Below are positions 37,331-48,843 of a stretch of 64,000 nucleotides of DNA, piece after piece. The first letter of the stretch is position 1. Each line of letters starts with the position of its first letter. Under the pieces are notes generated by a model that saw only the letters and a program-made list of their open reading frames with translations, was not told where the DNA came from and searched no databases. Source of the DNA: Porogramme epimiltina (Eukaryota > Basidiomycota > Agaricomycetes > Polyporales > Polyporaceae). The stretch covers positions 1-64,000 of the forward strand of contig FTLJ01000399.1 in the NCBI GenBank assembly GCA_900155495.1. Reading direction: 5' to 3'. A program made the translations under genes and the position numbers.

Positions 37331-38018
37331 CGAAAGAGAGCGATGTATCAGCGGCTTGAGATCACAATCGGTGAGGAAGACATTCAGCGTACAACATTGC
37401 GGAAGGGATGGTAGTGGAGGCCATGTGCATGGGAAAGCGGGGTTGGGGGAGAGTAGAGCGATGATATGAGAGAGGGAGGCGGAAGATCTTGTACTACCCG
37501 TACCCGTCAGTGCGGGTCGGGGCTTGGTCTAATGAGATTGGAATGTCGAGCCTCGCCGAAGGGACGAGAGAAAGCGGAAGCTGGAATTATAATAGATGGT
37601 AGCAACTTCCACAAGGACTATATATCGTCTATGCCTGTTGCTGCGACCAGTGGAGGAAGAACCGTCGAGCTCCTCCGTTCCACCGCCGCCGTCACGGCAC
37701 GCACCGTGACGTCATCATTAGGCTAAGGCGCCTGATGCCCACTTGAACTGTGGCGTCTAAGCTGTCTCTATTCCCCTCCAGACAGCCAGGCAGACTGACA
37801 GCCGCACCCTGCTACTCCACACGGCCCAAGCCCTCTAGCCACGAACGCATGCATTATTGCCACTTTCGACACACCTACAACACCTTGATTACTACCGAAA
37901 GAGACATCTATCTAAGTATTCGCCCACCCAAACCACCGCTCTTCGTTCCCACCGCACGCCGCCTGCGATCTCCGCACGCGTCCACGCCAGGCACCACGGC
38001 CACGCCACGAACGTCGGC
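37331..38018. other. Spacer and 3' flank of the FAD oxidoreductase
   Basis: No gene is recognised. It contains the 3' side of the minus-strand oxidoreductase gene that ends at 38019. Confidence 0.4.
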
Positions 38019-41000
38019 TCACGCTTGCGCCGCGAGCACAGCAGGCGCAGGCGCGGGCGCGGGGACAACGGGCGCCTCAAAGTCGACCTCGATGTCCTCG
38101 CGGTCGACCTGGTACCCAAAGTAGCGCCAGACGAGGTGCACGTCGAGGTCCGCGGGCTCCTTGTCGCGCGTGCCGATCACGCCGCCGAACTGGTAGATGC
38201 TCTTCGTCTGCGCGCGCGGTGTGCGTCAGCTCAGCGTCGCGCGATCGGTGGAGGGGAGGAACGCGAATAGGGGAAGGGGGACTCACCAGGCCGAGGGAGA
38301 CCTTGATCGCGGGCGCGCCGGGGACGTACTTGCCCAGCTCGAGGTCTTCTTCCTCCTCCTTCTGCTCGGGCTCAGGCGCGGACTCGCGCGCCGCCTCAGG
38401 CTCGGGTGCGCGCTCAGGCTCGGACTCGGGCGCGGGCGCGGAGTCGACCGCGGGCTCGGCCTCAACCACGACCTCGGAGTCGACCACGACATCCTCGACC
38501 GCGACCTCAGCCTCGGGCGCAGACTCGGACTCGCAGGCAGACTCGACCTCAGACTCGGCCTCGACCACGACTTCAGGCTCGGACGCTAGCGCAGCCGCGG
38601 CCTCCCGCACCTTGATAAGCTTCAGAATATTCCGGGCAGCGAGCTCGCCCTGGTGGAACGCCGTGTGGCCCGCGTTGATCGCGCCAAACGCGTCCGCCGC
38701 GTCGCCCACCGCGAACACGTGCTCCGCGACGAGCCGCGTCCGCGCGTCCTCCTCCACCGGCGCCGGCGCCTGCTCCTGCTCCTCCGACTCGGCCTCCGAC
38801 TGCGCCTCGGGGGCGTCGTCCTCGGACGGCTCCGCCTCCGCTACCGGGTCGGACACGGAGAGCGTGGAGAGGTCGACCTCGGGGGAGGTGGGCGGGAGCT
38901 CGGGCTCGGGGACGGGCTCCGCGAGCTGCAGGGTGCGGCGGACGATCGCGAGGCCCCGGTCAGGGCCCTCCGTGAGGACCGAGTTCGGGAACGCCTCGCG
39001 CAGCAGCGCGGTGTTCGGCGTCTGGCCCGTGCACAGGAGCTGTAACGGGAACACGAACGAACAAGGGAGGGCGGGGTCAGCACGGGCGATGAGGGCGCGA
39101 CAGGGGAGGAAAGGGGTACGCACGACCAGCTCCGCGCGGACCTCGCGCCCGCTCACGGTGCGCGCGACGCGCTCGCCCGTGCGCTCGCTCTTGTGCGCGA
39201 GCGAGGCGAGGTCGAGGCGGTCGCCGAGGATCGTCGACACGTTCAGCGACGAGAGCGTCGCGATGACTGCGCGGCCGTCAGTCAGTTACGGGTTTTCGGA
39301 GGGAGGGGGAAGAGGGAAGAGGGAGAGAGGGCGTGTTGGGGGGGCGCTCACTTTCGCTGTGCATGGCCTCGTCGTAGCGCGGGAGGAGGCGGTGGCGGGA
39401 GTGGAGGAGCGTCACGGAGATGGTGGGGTGGATCTCGGCGATGTCCGCGGCGAACTCTGTGTGGGCGGCGTGGTCAGTGAGACGCTCGATGTGCGGATGG
39501 GTAGATAGGGGGGCGAGCGCGAACGAAAGAATGCATCGAAGAACTTAGAGATACACAGCATTCGGCGATAGGTGTACTCGATACGAAGCAGCCCGAGAGA
39601 TGCGTCAGCCAACTCGCAAACACCGAGCCTTACGAACGCCCCGACGAACGCGACGCCCACGAAATCGCTCGCTCCGACCACGACATCGCCGCCATGCCAT
39701 CCCCCAGAACGCTGACGTCAGTATATGCGCCCCGCGCAGCGTCATATAGGCCCGAGGCGTGCCGGCATCGGCGTTAGAGTGAGCCGACGGCCCGCTCCCC
39801 ACCCCAACGCCAACGGAGCGGGCAAACGAAAAGGGACAGGGGGAGAACGGCGTCTTGCGGCCTGGAATGCCTAATGCTTATTCTCATCGACGGTCTATCG
39901 TGTGTGCGGGGGCATTCAGATGCGCGTCGAGGGAGCGTGCGACGGCGGCGCGGCGCTATACGCCCCGGCCGGTGCCTCAGAGCGCGGGAAGACGGCCCGG
40001 GGGAGGAAATGTGCCGGCGCGCGAGTCGCGAAAGACGGCGGGCTGTTCGCGTCATGCCCGAGCATCGATAGTGCGTCCCTGGCAGGGGGACGTGGGGGAA
40101 ATATATGTGGGGGATGCTTGGACGCCAGAACGGGTATGAGAAAAACGCGTCTGCGCGGCGGGATGCAGGCACAGGGACGGTGACCCCTGTGTATGCACCC
40201 TCGCCAGTCCCCACAAGGAAGAGGAAATAGCGGGCGAAGGGGAGCTTGCGCGAGAGCATGGAGAGGGCGGGGCCGCACGGACGTGATCGGAGATAGAGCA
40301 GAACGACGGACGAAGCGAGGGGCGAGCGGGGGCAGAAGACGGGCGCGTCGCTTGGGAGGAGTCGTGTGAGGGAGGGGACGGACCGAGCTGGCCCGGACAC
40401 GTTACCCGAGGCCGCGCACTGGACGAGAAAGATGCGGGGGCGCGCGGACGGGAACGTGTGCGCAGATAATCGCGCGGCCTCTGGTTAGGGGCGCGCGGCG
40501 GCAGACGAAAGGGGGCGAGCGAACAGGAAAGAACGCGACGACGAGAAGAGATGCAGCGAGCGAGAAGGGGGAAGGGAGGGCAGGAGGCCGAGAGGACGTA
40601 AGAGCGCGAAAGAACTACTCACGGATACCGAGGGCTCCGCCGCCGACGACGAGGACGCTGGATGCGCGCGCGACCCGCTTTTGGAACCGCTTGAGCCAGG
40701 CGATGCCGCCCTCCTTCGTGCCGCGGACGACGTCGAGCACGGAGGCCTTGTCGACGTCCTCGTCCGCGACGGGGCCCCAGAGGTTGATGGGCGCGGGGAG
40801 GTGGCTGCCGAGGGCGTAGATGAGGTAGTCGAAGCGGAGCGTGCGGTCGTGCTCTGCGACGCCGTGCTCGGGGAAGGCGCGGTCGAGGGTGACGGCGTGG
40901 CGGGAGAGAGAAGTGACGGAGGCGTGGAGGTACACGCCCGCATGGTTTTCCTTTGTGGCGACAGGGGTGATGAGGTCTGCCTGTGCGGGGGTGACGGGCT

Positions 41001-41220
41001 GCGGGGGGAGAAAAATGTTGTTGTAGGGGATGAAGGCCTTGTGCTCGTGGCCGGGGAGGACGGAGTAGCGGGGGAGGACGTAGAGGTGGTTGAGGTGGCT
41101 GTTGCGGTCGACGAGGACGACGCGCCAGTCGCGGGGGAGGCCCTGGGCGAGGATGTGTGCTGCGCGGGCGCCGCCGTAGGAGGCCCCCAGGATGGCGACG
41201 GTCTTGGAGGAGGCAGCCAT
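38019..41220 (-). CDS. AIFM2/FSP1-like FAD-NAD(P) oxidoreductase
   Basis: This is a pyridine-nucleotide-disulfide oxidoreductase of the AIFM2/AMID class; relatives pass electrons from NAD(P)H to quinones. Five exons fit in phase: 41220-40623, 39456-39352, 39266-39124, 39039-38287 and 38207-38019 (596 codons with the stop). The FAD-binding glycine motif is GASYGGA at residues 12-18, and the NAD(P) motif VLVVGGGALGIQFAADIAE spans the first splice junction at residue 200. LVLLCTGQTPNT follows, then the second FAD motif VFAVGDAADAFG, and GHTAFHQGELAARNI. Two Glu/Ser/Ala/Pro-rich acidic stretches interrupt the C-terminal half, one before and one after the VFAVGD motif; the second runs about 90 residues with repeated E-(S/A/P) pairs. 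The gene ends FGYQVDREDIEV and a Pro-Ala tail. Intron 1 is 1166 bp, far longer than the others (70-90 bp). Confidence 0.87.
39457..40622 (-). other. Unusually long intron in the FAD oxidoreductase gene
   Basis: The donor GTGAGT follows the first base of the Gln codon, and the acceptor CACAG precedes its last two bases, restoring GALGIQFAADI. The 1166-bp interior is GC-rich and contains long open frames on both strands, but no motif I recognise and no obvious TIRs. It may hold an old insertion. Confidence 0.75.
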
Positions 41221-44200
41221 GTACGTATTAGTGCGGTGATGGTAGAGTAAGACGGGCGGGGCCAGGCGCGATCTATCCTCGAGAAGGGAAGGAGAGGCGT
41301 GTTATAAGGGAGCCTGGGTGGAGGAGGGCATGATCCAGGAGAGAGAGGGGCAAGAACTGGGCAAGAACGGAGCGAGCCTGCGTCTCCGGCCCAACGCCCG
41401 CACGGCACCCGGTGCCCAGAACATCTTATCAGATAGTCCGACACGTTTCTCAATCATATCAGATAACGCCCCATCCGATTGGCTCCGCCCCCCGTCGCAC
41501 GACCGCCCGGCGCCTGTGCGTGGTCCAGACGCCGTGCGGCCGGGCCAGCGCCGCGCTCCCCATTAACTCGCCCGCCCCAGCGTTGTCTCCTCCGCCTCGC
41601 GTCCGTCCACTCTGCCGTCGCCCAATCCATCCCGTGTGACCCCGCACGTCCCCGCCTCCGCTCGCCCCCCGCGCCCGCAGCCCGCGCCCTCGAAACGCAC
41701 CACCCCCAGCCAGCACCGCACGCCCCAGGCCCACCCAGCCCCGTGGGACGCAGCGGACGTGTCGTGTTCTCAGCCCCCAGCAAGCTCGCCCAGCCGCGCG
41801 CGGGCACCCCGTCCGCGAGTGGGAGCGCGCCCGCGCCCACGTCCGGGACCTGTGCGACCTGTCGCCGTCCCGCGCCACCCCAGCGGCGCGTTCTCAGCCT
41901 CGGCGTGCGGCGGGAACGCTCGCCCTCTCTGTCTCTGCGCACCATCAGCCGCCTTGTGTTCTGTGTGTGTGCATCCACCTCGCCGCCGCCCCGCTCCAAG
42001 AATACCGGCGCGGCGGAACTGCGTCGGCCGCTGAGGCTCTATATGAAGGATGGAGCTTACGCGTGGGCGGGCCACGCGCTCCAAGTATACCTGCGAGGCG
42101 GGGCGAGGCGATCGTCCCCCGCGCAAACAAGGTGCGTCCGTTCTTGCGCGCGAAGCGGAACACACTCCCCCGGCCTGACGCGATGAAACGCGTCTCGCAC
42201 GCTCTGCCCAGTGACCGGACGCCCGTTGCCCCTCCCCCCATCGGCCGCTGATGCTCCTGCGCCCGCCCGCTCCGGGGCCGCCCGGCGGCGGCATTCTAGA
42301 CTTTGCTTCAGAGCAGCCCCGCGTCCCGTCCCCACGTCCCCACGTCCCCAGTTGCCCCCTCACGCCCACGCCTCGCAGATCCTTCTTCTCCGCGCGCGGC
42401 ACGCCGCTGCCTCGTCCGCGAATAGATTAGCATCGCGCGTGCCCCCACAATACACGCCCCCCGGGCCCGCGAAGGCGCGATAGCCTCCACCGAAGGCGAG
42501 CAAGGTTCAGCGAAGGGGCGAAGGGGCGGGCCCGACTCGAGGGCGAGGCACCCCACGCTCGAGCATGACGTCGTGCCGCTCCCCCTCGACGAGCGTCCAG
42601 GCTCCAGACGCGGACACGGGCGGGCGCCAAGGGCAGGGTCCGCCCGACCGTCCGACGACCGTCCCGTCCCTCGCGGAAAGCGATATTCCTCGCGCCGACC
42701 GCGAGGGTGCCCGTCGCCCGTGCCGCCTGGGTGCTGTCGCCCGCCGCTGCACGACCCCGCCGCTCAGCGCTCAAGCGCCCAGCGGTCGGCGCGGGCGCCT
42801 GCGCGACCCTGCGGTGGTCGTTGGGGATCACCCCGCACGAATGCGCGCGGAGCCGATTGGAAGCGGCGGTCGCTCGCGCGCGCGCAGGCCGCGGAGGTGT
42901 GTCCGTGCTCACTGCTCCCCCAAGATCAGAGTTTGCGCTGGCGCCCGTTCCTCCATCTAATCTCCATCTCCGCAGAGCAGAGGTGAAGCGCGCGTCGCGC
43001 GAGGATGCGGCGATGGGCCTTCGAGATGGCGAGCGAAGAGGCGGCGCTGCCTCGATCGATGACGCAGTGGATCTGCGCGCCGCCCGCCGGCTCTGCGAGT
43101 ATGGTAACGAGCGTGCTTTTTGAGGATGTGGGGATGCGCTGGCGGTTGGTAAGCGGCCGTTCTTGCTCGGGTTGAAGTCGCCTGGTGAGCTTGTTTCTCC
43201 AGCCTTCTCTCCATGCCTTCCTCCCTGCCTGCAGCTTCCCCACTAATAGAATATTTACCCTTCCCGCGTCACCTCGACGCGTCGGACCCACAAGCCCCAC
43301 ACGCGCACGCGCGGGCGCCTCCGGCTCCCCGCATGAAATGTACCAAACCTCCCAGCGCCTATACACCCATACGCCCATCCCCATCCCCAGTCGGCGCTCG
43401 CGCCCAGCGCTCATCGAGCGGGCATCCATCGCGCAGAGACAGACTCCGCGCTAGAAGGCCGCGAGAAGCGGCGACCGCACCAGTTATGACCTCCACGCCC
43501 CCCACGAGGGCACCAGCCCTCTCGGACGCCAGCGTTCTCAGCGCGCGGCGTCGAGCGTGCGCGCGGTGGCCATTGGCTGCTGTTGAATGGGCGCGTGCGC
43601 GCCCGGGGTGACTGGTGAGTACTGCATCGCCCGTTCGCTCGACCGCGTCGCGCGCCCCCGGTCCGAGGCATCTATCTGATCTTCGTCCTTCCTTTGTGTC
43701 TTCGTAGGTCTTTGTGCGCAACGAGGCGCGGATGACGCGTCGCGCGACCTCCATCGCGAGATGTGAGACTGCACCGTGCTAGGTTCTGAGGTCATGCGCG
43801 GCGCGCGATGCTACGGCGATCTGCGAAAAGTAGTTCTTGGCTTCCAGCCTGAGCCCGCGACGCGTCTGTAGCGGCCCTGGTGATCGCGAGAGTGAGTTCC
43901 CCGATTCCACAATCTCGCGCCCGTCTGAGTCTCTTCCCCGCCATTTGTCTAGGCGCGCGTAGACAGCGCAGCGTGTGCCGCGCGGCGCGACTTTCATGGC
44001 AGGCAGGAACTTGGTGGGGAAGAGCATCTTGACGCGCATATACCCACATGCTGAAAGCGTACGACTTCGTATGAACGACTTCTCATGATGGAAATGACAC
44101 TCCGTCTACGCCGGGCTCCTTCCAGCCTGAGCCCGCGACGCGTCTTTGGAGCTTAACACCCTGCCGCGAGAGTGAGTCCGTCAGCTCAGACATCCCGCGC

Positions 44201-45746
44201 GCATCTAACCTCTTTCGTCGCGCGGCGCGACTTTCGTGGCACGCAGGGGCTCGGCGGGGAACAGCGCGTTAGCGCGCATATGCCCTCATGCTGAAAGCGT
44301 ATGGCTTCGTATGAAAGTCTTCCCTGGAGGAGGGCGCTGTATTCCGTCTACGCCGGACTCCTTCCAGCCTGAGCCCGCGACGCGTCTTTGGAGCTTAATA
44401 CCCCGCCGCGAGAGTGAGTCCGTCAACTCAGACATCCCGTGCGTATCTGATCTCCTCCGTCGTTCGTTTAAGCACGCATAGAGAACGCAGGGCGTGGCGC
44501 GCGGCGCAACTTTCGTGGCACGCAGGAGCTCGGCGGGGAAGAGCGCGTTAGCGCGCATATACCCACACGCTGAAAGCGTGTGGACTCGTATGGACGTCTT
44601 TCCTGGAAGAGGGTGATGTGTCCCGTCCGCGTCGGGCTGGACATGAGACCGAAGCCGCCATTTTGAGCCCGCGCACCCCAGGTGCTCGTTGTTAGCCCGC
44701 GGAGATGCCAAAAAGAGAGTTGGCGCGCGCAGCAACTAGAAAAGTCAGCCCTGGTGTCCTCCGCCCCATTCTGAGATGTCTATCTGATCCTCTTCGGCAC
44801 GCGTTTAGGCTCGCGCCCGCACTTGTGTACTCATGACGCGCCGCGCGACCCCCAACATGAGCAGCGTGCGCGGGGCCCGTCGGCGCGTGAGGGACTAGAA
44901 GCGCAGCAGGGCGCGAGCGGCGGTCACGCACCAGACACGATGCCAGCATGTGCGCCGCGCACGTGAGCACGATGAGGGACCCGGACCGGCCCTGATCGTC
45001 GCGCGATCCCCTCTTCCCCAACTTTGCGGGGCGCGGAATCGGGGTGGAACGCGCGGCGCCCTGTTCAGGCTCCCCGAAGATTCGCGCTGGTTCGGGGCGC
45101 GCTTGTGAAGGGACATAGAGGTGAGCGGACGCTGTTCCTCGCCATTCAACGCTTGCTGACTAGAGTTCTGGTTCTTCCTTTCGCTCGTCAGGACCGCGCC
45201 TACTCCACTTCTATATTCGGATGCGGGGAATTGGAGCGCGGGGGCCTTCGTGTGGGAGAAGGAGGTCGTCCTCGTCGATCACCTTGAATGGTAACGGGTT
45301 AGGGGTCATAATGTCCGACAGTCACAATGAGTTTGCAGCTCGGTAGCCTGGAATAAGGTACACGTTCTTCGGTTCGCGCGGTGATGTAGCGAACTCCATA
45401 AGCGTCGGACGTTCTCTCAGACCCGAGATTTCGTCCAAACACATTCCATTCAAACGTGCCCGACGCTCGCCTTCTTGAGGGGCCTATGAGTAAGAAGGTA
45501 TATATATGCGTATCTAGAGTGCCCGTCTAACATCCATAAATTAGCCGATGAACCGTCTTGCAAGATACGGAGGTCCTGGGAAACTCATTCGGCCGAGAGG
45601 TTCGTCCGCTCATGCTAGCTTCATCTACGCGGCCCTCATTGACCGCCCTCAGCACGCCCCACCCGCCCCTTGTGGCGTTCACTATCACTATTGACGCAGA
45701 CCATCCGCTGTTTCCTTCGCTCTCTCCTGTATGGACCCAACAATCG
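41221..45746. other. GC-rich gene-free region with tandem repeat
   Basis: The first part is the upstream flank of the minus-strand oxidoreductase. Overlapping long frames on both strands (for example 41479-42186) follow from GC-richness and lack any conserved motif. A tandem repeat occupies 43841-44640. I see no supported gene. Confidence 0.5.
43841..44640 (+). repeat. Tandem repeat, ~0.28-kb unit, three copies
   Basis: Units start at 43841, 44119 and 44361, each with cttccagcctgagcccgcga, and are about 278, 242 and 280 bp; the middle one has lost roughly 40 bp. Shared landmarks in each are gcgagagtgagt, cgcgcggcgc(g/a)act and gcgcatat(a/g)ccc followed by gctgaaagcgt. Weaker, decayed matches continue at about 43650-43800 and 44750-44900, so the array was once longer. 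Confidence 0.75.
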
Positions 45747-47000
45747 TCACTGGATGAGGTGGTATGTCAGTTCGAAACGCCGTGCAACGAGATAACAGAC
45801 GATCTCACATCCTCCTAAGCTCGTTGCGCTTCCCACCCTCGACAACCCTCGAGAATGCTCCCCTCTCCCGACGGACGTGCTCGCCGGAGGGAAGGGCCCC
45901 GCGGGCAACACGAGCAAGAGGGCCGCCATGACCCCCGGTGCCCTCTTCTCCGCTTCCCCCAACGCCTGCGTGTGACTCTCCTTGCTGATCACCTGCTCGT
46001 CCCTCGCCACGTCGAAGCCGTGCCCTGCGGGGGTGCGCCTCGCGCCGCCGGCGAAGGCGTGCTGCAGCAAACCAAGGGCGCCGATGCCGAACAGGTACCA
46101 CGCGTCCCCATCGAGCCCGGGGATTGTGACGAGGAAAAGGACCCACAGCACGCACAGCGCGGATGCTGCGTACACCGTGAGGCGGTACGGGCCACCCCTC
46201 TTCCCCCGCGCGAGGTCCTCGAGCCCGAGCGCGTCCTCGGCCTCGATCACCATCACAAAAGGTGAGTCTCCTCCCTTCGTGAGACAGATGACACCGCGCG
46301 TGCCATCGTCCCTGCGCGCCCCGTACTTCTCGTGGCGGAGCTGCGGGAGCGTGGTCCAGCTGAGCGTTAGGAAGTTCCCGGCCGCAGCGAGGAAGAACAC
46401 GACCCAGTTCCCGCCGAGGGCCCAAGGCACGGCGGCGATCGCGAGCTGGGCTATGACGACAGCGGCGGAAACCCAGTACAGCTGGTCGCACCGCCTGACC
46501 CATGCTGGTGGCCCGCCGTGAGCTTGACTGGAGGCGCGGTAGAACGCGATCGTGAGGCGTCCGCATGGGTGGCCGTTTCCACGCTGGGTCTGCTGCGTAG
46601 TCGCGTGTTCCTCGTCCTGCAGGAGGCGGAAGAGGACCCAGGACTCGTTCCTACAGCTCGCCCTGGTCTTGACGTTGACGAACGTCGACGGGCCGTCCGG
46701 AGGGAGGAGGAGGCGTCCGCCGCCGAGAGTCATAGTGAGGGCCATGAGGGAGTAGGCGAGCCAGCCGAAGGAGAACGCGGCGGGTGCGAAGGGGAGGGGC
46801 CCGGTGCCGGCGAGCTGGACGACGCCGCGGTGGACGACGGTTCCGCCGGCGTTCATGAGGAGGGGGAGGACTTCGCTTGGGCCGTTCTGCCATTGTCTAC
46901 GCATTGCGGCTAGGAATGGCGAGATCCCTGAGAGGGATGGCGCAGGACTGAGAGATGGGAGCGATGAGCGAGAGAGCAGAGTCGACGCTATGGAAGGCAT
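45747..47000 (-). CDS. Polytopic membrane protein of unknown function
   Basis: A single-exon 417-residue frame from ATG 47000. The N-terminal block GPSEVLPLLMNAGGTVVHRG is typical of a fungal integral-membrane family without assigned function. Probable transmembrane segments lie at about 67-93 (AAFSFGWLAYSLMALTMTLG), 172-197, 198-221, 272-297 and 300-320. A soluble loop between the first and second contains SWVLFRLLQDEE. The last ~60 residues look non-native: after LLLVLPAG the frame turns Ser/Gly-rich. One frame over, RGALPSGEHVRRERGAFSRV continues as a charged tail and stops at 45805. A one-base indel near 45905 would explain this, so the true end may be 45805. Transport or signalling roles cannot be assigned. 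Confidence 0.75.
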   Translation of the reverse strand: MPSIASTLLSRSSLPSLSPAPSLSGISPFLAAMRRQWQNGPSEVLPLLMNAGGTVVHRGVVQLAGTGPLPFAPAAFSFGWLAYSLMALTMTLGGGRLLLPPDGPSTFVNVKTRASCRNESWVLFRLLQDEEHATTQQTQRGNGHPCGRLTIAFYRASSQAHGGPPAWVRRCDQLYWVSAAVVIAQLAIAAVPWALGGNWVVFFLAAAGNFLTLSWTTLPQLRHEKYGARRDDGTRGVICLTKGGDSPFVMVIEAEDALGLEDLARGKRGGPYRLTVYAASALCVLWVLFLVTIPGLDGDAWYLFGIGALGLLQHAFAGGARRTPAGHGFDVARDEQVISKESHTQALGEAEKRAPGVMAALLLVLPAGPFPPASTSVGRGEHSRGLSRVGSATSLGGCEIVCYLVARRFELTYHLIQ

Positions 47001-48843
47001 GATTGGGGCGTTCTATGGCCTGCTAGGAGTCATAGACTTTTAAGCTGGTCGTGCGCTCGCGAGTTACGGCTTCCGCAATGCAAAATTTGTGGGGAGGGAA
47101 GCACTGGCTACGACATCGCGCTCGGTGTATCGGTATAGATGCTGGGACGTCTATGCATATTAAAAACACGACGGACGAACGATCGAAGAAAGCTGTACGT
47201 GAGGCCTACTGTATCCTGCACTGAGAAAGCAGCGAGGATTTACGCGCTCCGCATCCTCAATGCGGTACAGCACAACGGCATTGCCAGGAGGTACAGGGGC
47301 GCGTTGAGCGCGATGAAATATCTGGATGGCGTGGCCAGCACGGAACTTATGCATATTCGGGTCCGTCCATGGATGCGCCATTATGTTCTATCATCTATGA
47401 AGCGTTCATACATTATCTGCCAGAATCCGTCCTGAGGCCTTAACATCATCTTGGTGGTGCCTTTCCACTGTGTTTAGACGGACGACGGACGACGCACGCT
47501 AGCCGACGGTTCAGGAGCGCTCGCACACGTGGCCCTTTGAGCCCACTTGATTGTGCTCGGACATAGTCTGCCAGTAAGTATACTGCTTCTACAGATTGTG
47601 CATCGCACGCTGCGGGGAGCTACCTCCCCCATTAATACTGCCGCAATGAACACAGGAAGTGTGTGCATTTTGTAGTGGTATAATCTATTTAAGTTGATAT
47701 TCTCTTCACCTGCCTGCCCCGCAGCCATCTTATTGCTTTCGTCACCAAATGTCCCGCACCCTCCTCAAAACTACCTGATACATTTCTCTCATGACTACAC
47801 CGAAGGGTATCAACTCGCATCGTGAGCAAGCCGTCACGCTCGGGCGGGGTTCACCACCTAGGTTGCCGCGCGATGTGCAGACTCCCGGTGCAAAGTGTGC
47901 CGTCCGTGCACTCAAGGGCGGGCGGAAGACGAGCGAACTCATGGCCTAAAGCGCGAGTAGTTACGATGCATGTAACGTGAGCGATCAACGCGAGCCGTGG
48001 CATTCTTTTGGTGTAGAACCATGAATTAAAGCTGAAATCTCAAGAAGTCTTTACCCGAAGTCGGGATCGTTAGACGTCGGTCAGCCTGCAGCTAACAACA
48101 CGGACCACATCGGAGGCGAGCGCAGGTGGGAATGCATAAATAGAAGGTTTAGGAGCCAGAAAACTCATATATACACCTCTTTGACCGCGTACGAGTACAG
48201 AATCCAATATGAGGTGGGTTCGAGACCATCACACTCGCCAATATCTCATGATGCTCGTCACACGGTAGCCCATGTGCCTTATTAACACGGCATGAGTACA
48301 CACAGACCCTGGCGGTTGAAAGAACGGTACGGGTTTTGGTAGCAGCATCGTCAAATTAATGGCAGACTACTGAGAGCTCCCATTTTCGCCGTCAGCGAGG
48401 CGCGTATAATTGGAATTAGCGCTTCTGCTCCCTGTGCAGGGTGTGAGTAACACCGGATACTGGTTGGGAGGGAATTTTGATGCCAAGTGATTCTAATCGG
48501 TTCGGCCCCCATGTTTGCTTCCAAACACTCTCCGCGAGATCTTTAGCTCTAATACTCTCCGTTCCTCCGCTTTCCTTCCTTCACGTCTTGACCTTATTCT
48601 CCGTGAGTCTCCCCACCTTGAATCCACCGCGTCCACAATCTTAGTATCATATACTAGTAAGGCCCACCGCCCCACGGTTCTGCATCAGAGCCCATTAATC
48701 CTGCAATTATAAGCGTCCCTAGACCTTAACGACTCCCACAGTTATTGGACCCAGTGTCATCCAACCAGTCATACCAGTACGTTAATCCCTTTCTTTGCTA
48801 GTTTCAGCCCATTACCTCATCTTGTATTTGCCGCGATAGGGAG
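47001..48843. other. Spacer upstream of HET gene 3
   Basis: No gene is supported. The short frames around 47139-47435 and 47474-47728 have no recognisable domain. Confidence 0.4.

Noticed and set aside
39039..39240. Reading straight through between exons 3 and 4 of the FAD oxidoreductase
   Set aside because: The frame is open across the intron, but splicing from GTGCGT (39123) to TTACAG (39040) restores the conserved AELVLLCTGQ string, so an 84-bp in-frame intron is preferred.
38219..39508. 429-codon plus-strand frame
   Set aside because: It is the shadow of the acidic-repeat exon of the minus-strand oxidoreductase; Ser/Ala/Thr-rich with no motif.
41454..43429. Long overlapping open frames on both strands (up to 235 codons)
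   Set aside because: The sequence is very GC-rich, which removes stop codons by chance; translations are Arg/Ala/Pro-rich with no domain in any frame.
48214..48242. ggttcgagacc resembles a tRNA T-loop
   Set aside because: No A-box at the right distance and no acceptor-stem pairing that I can form, so no tRNA is called. The similar gttcgaacc at 19243 was rejected for the same reason.
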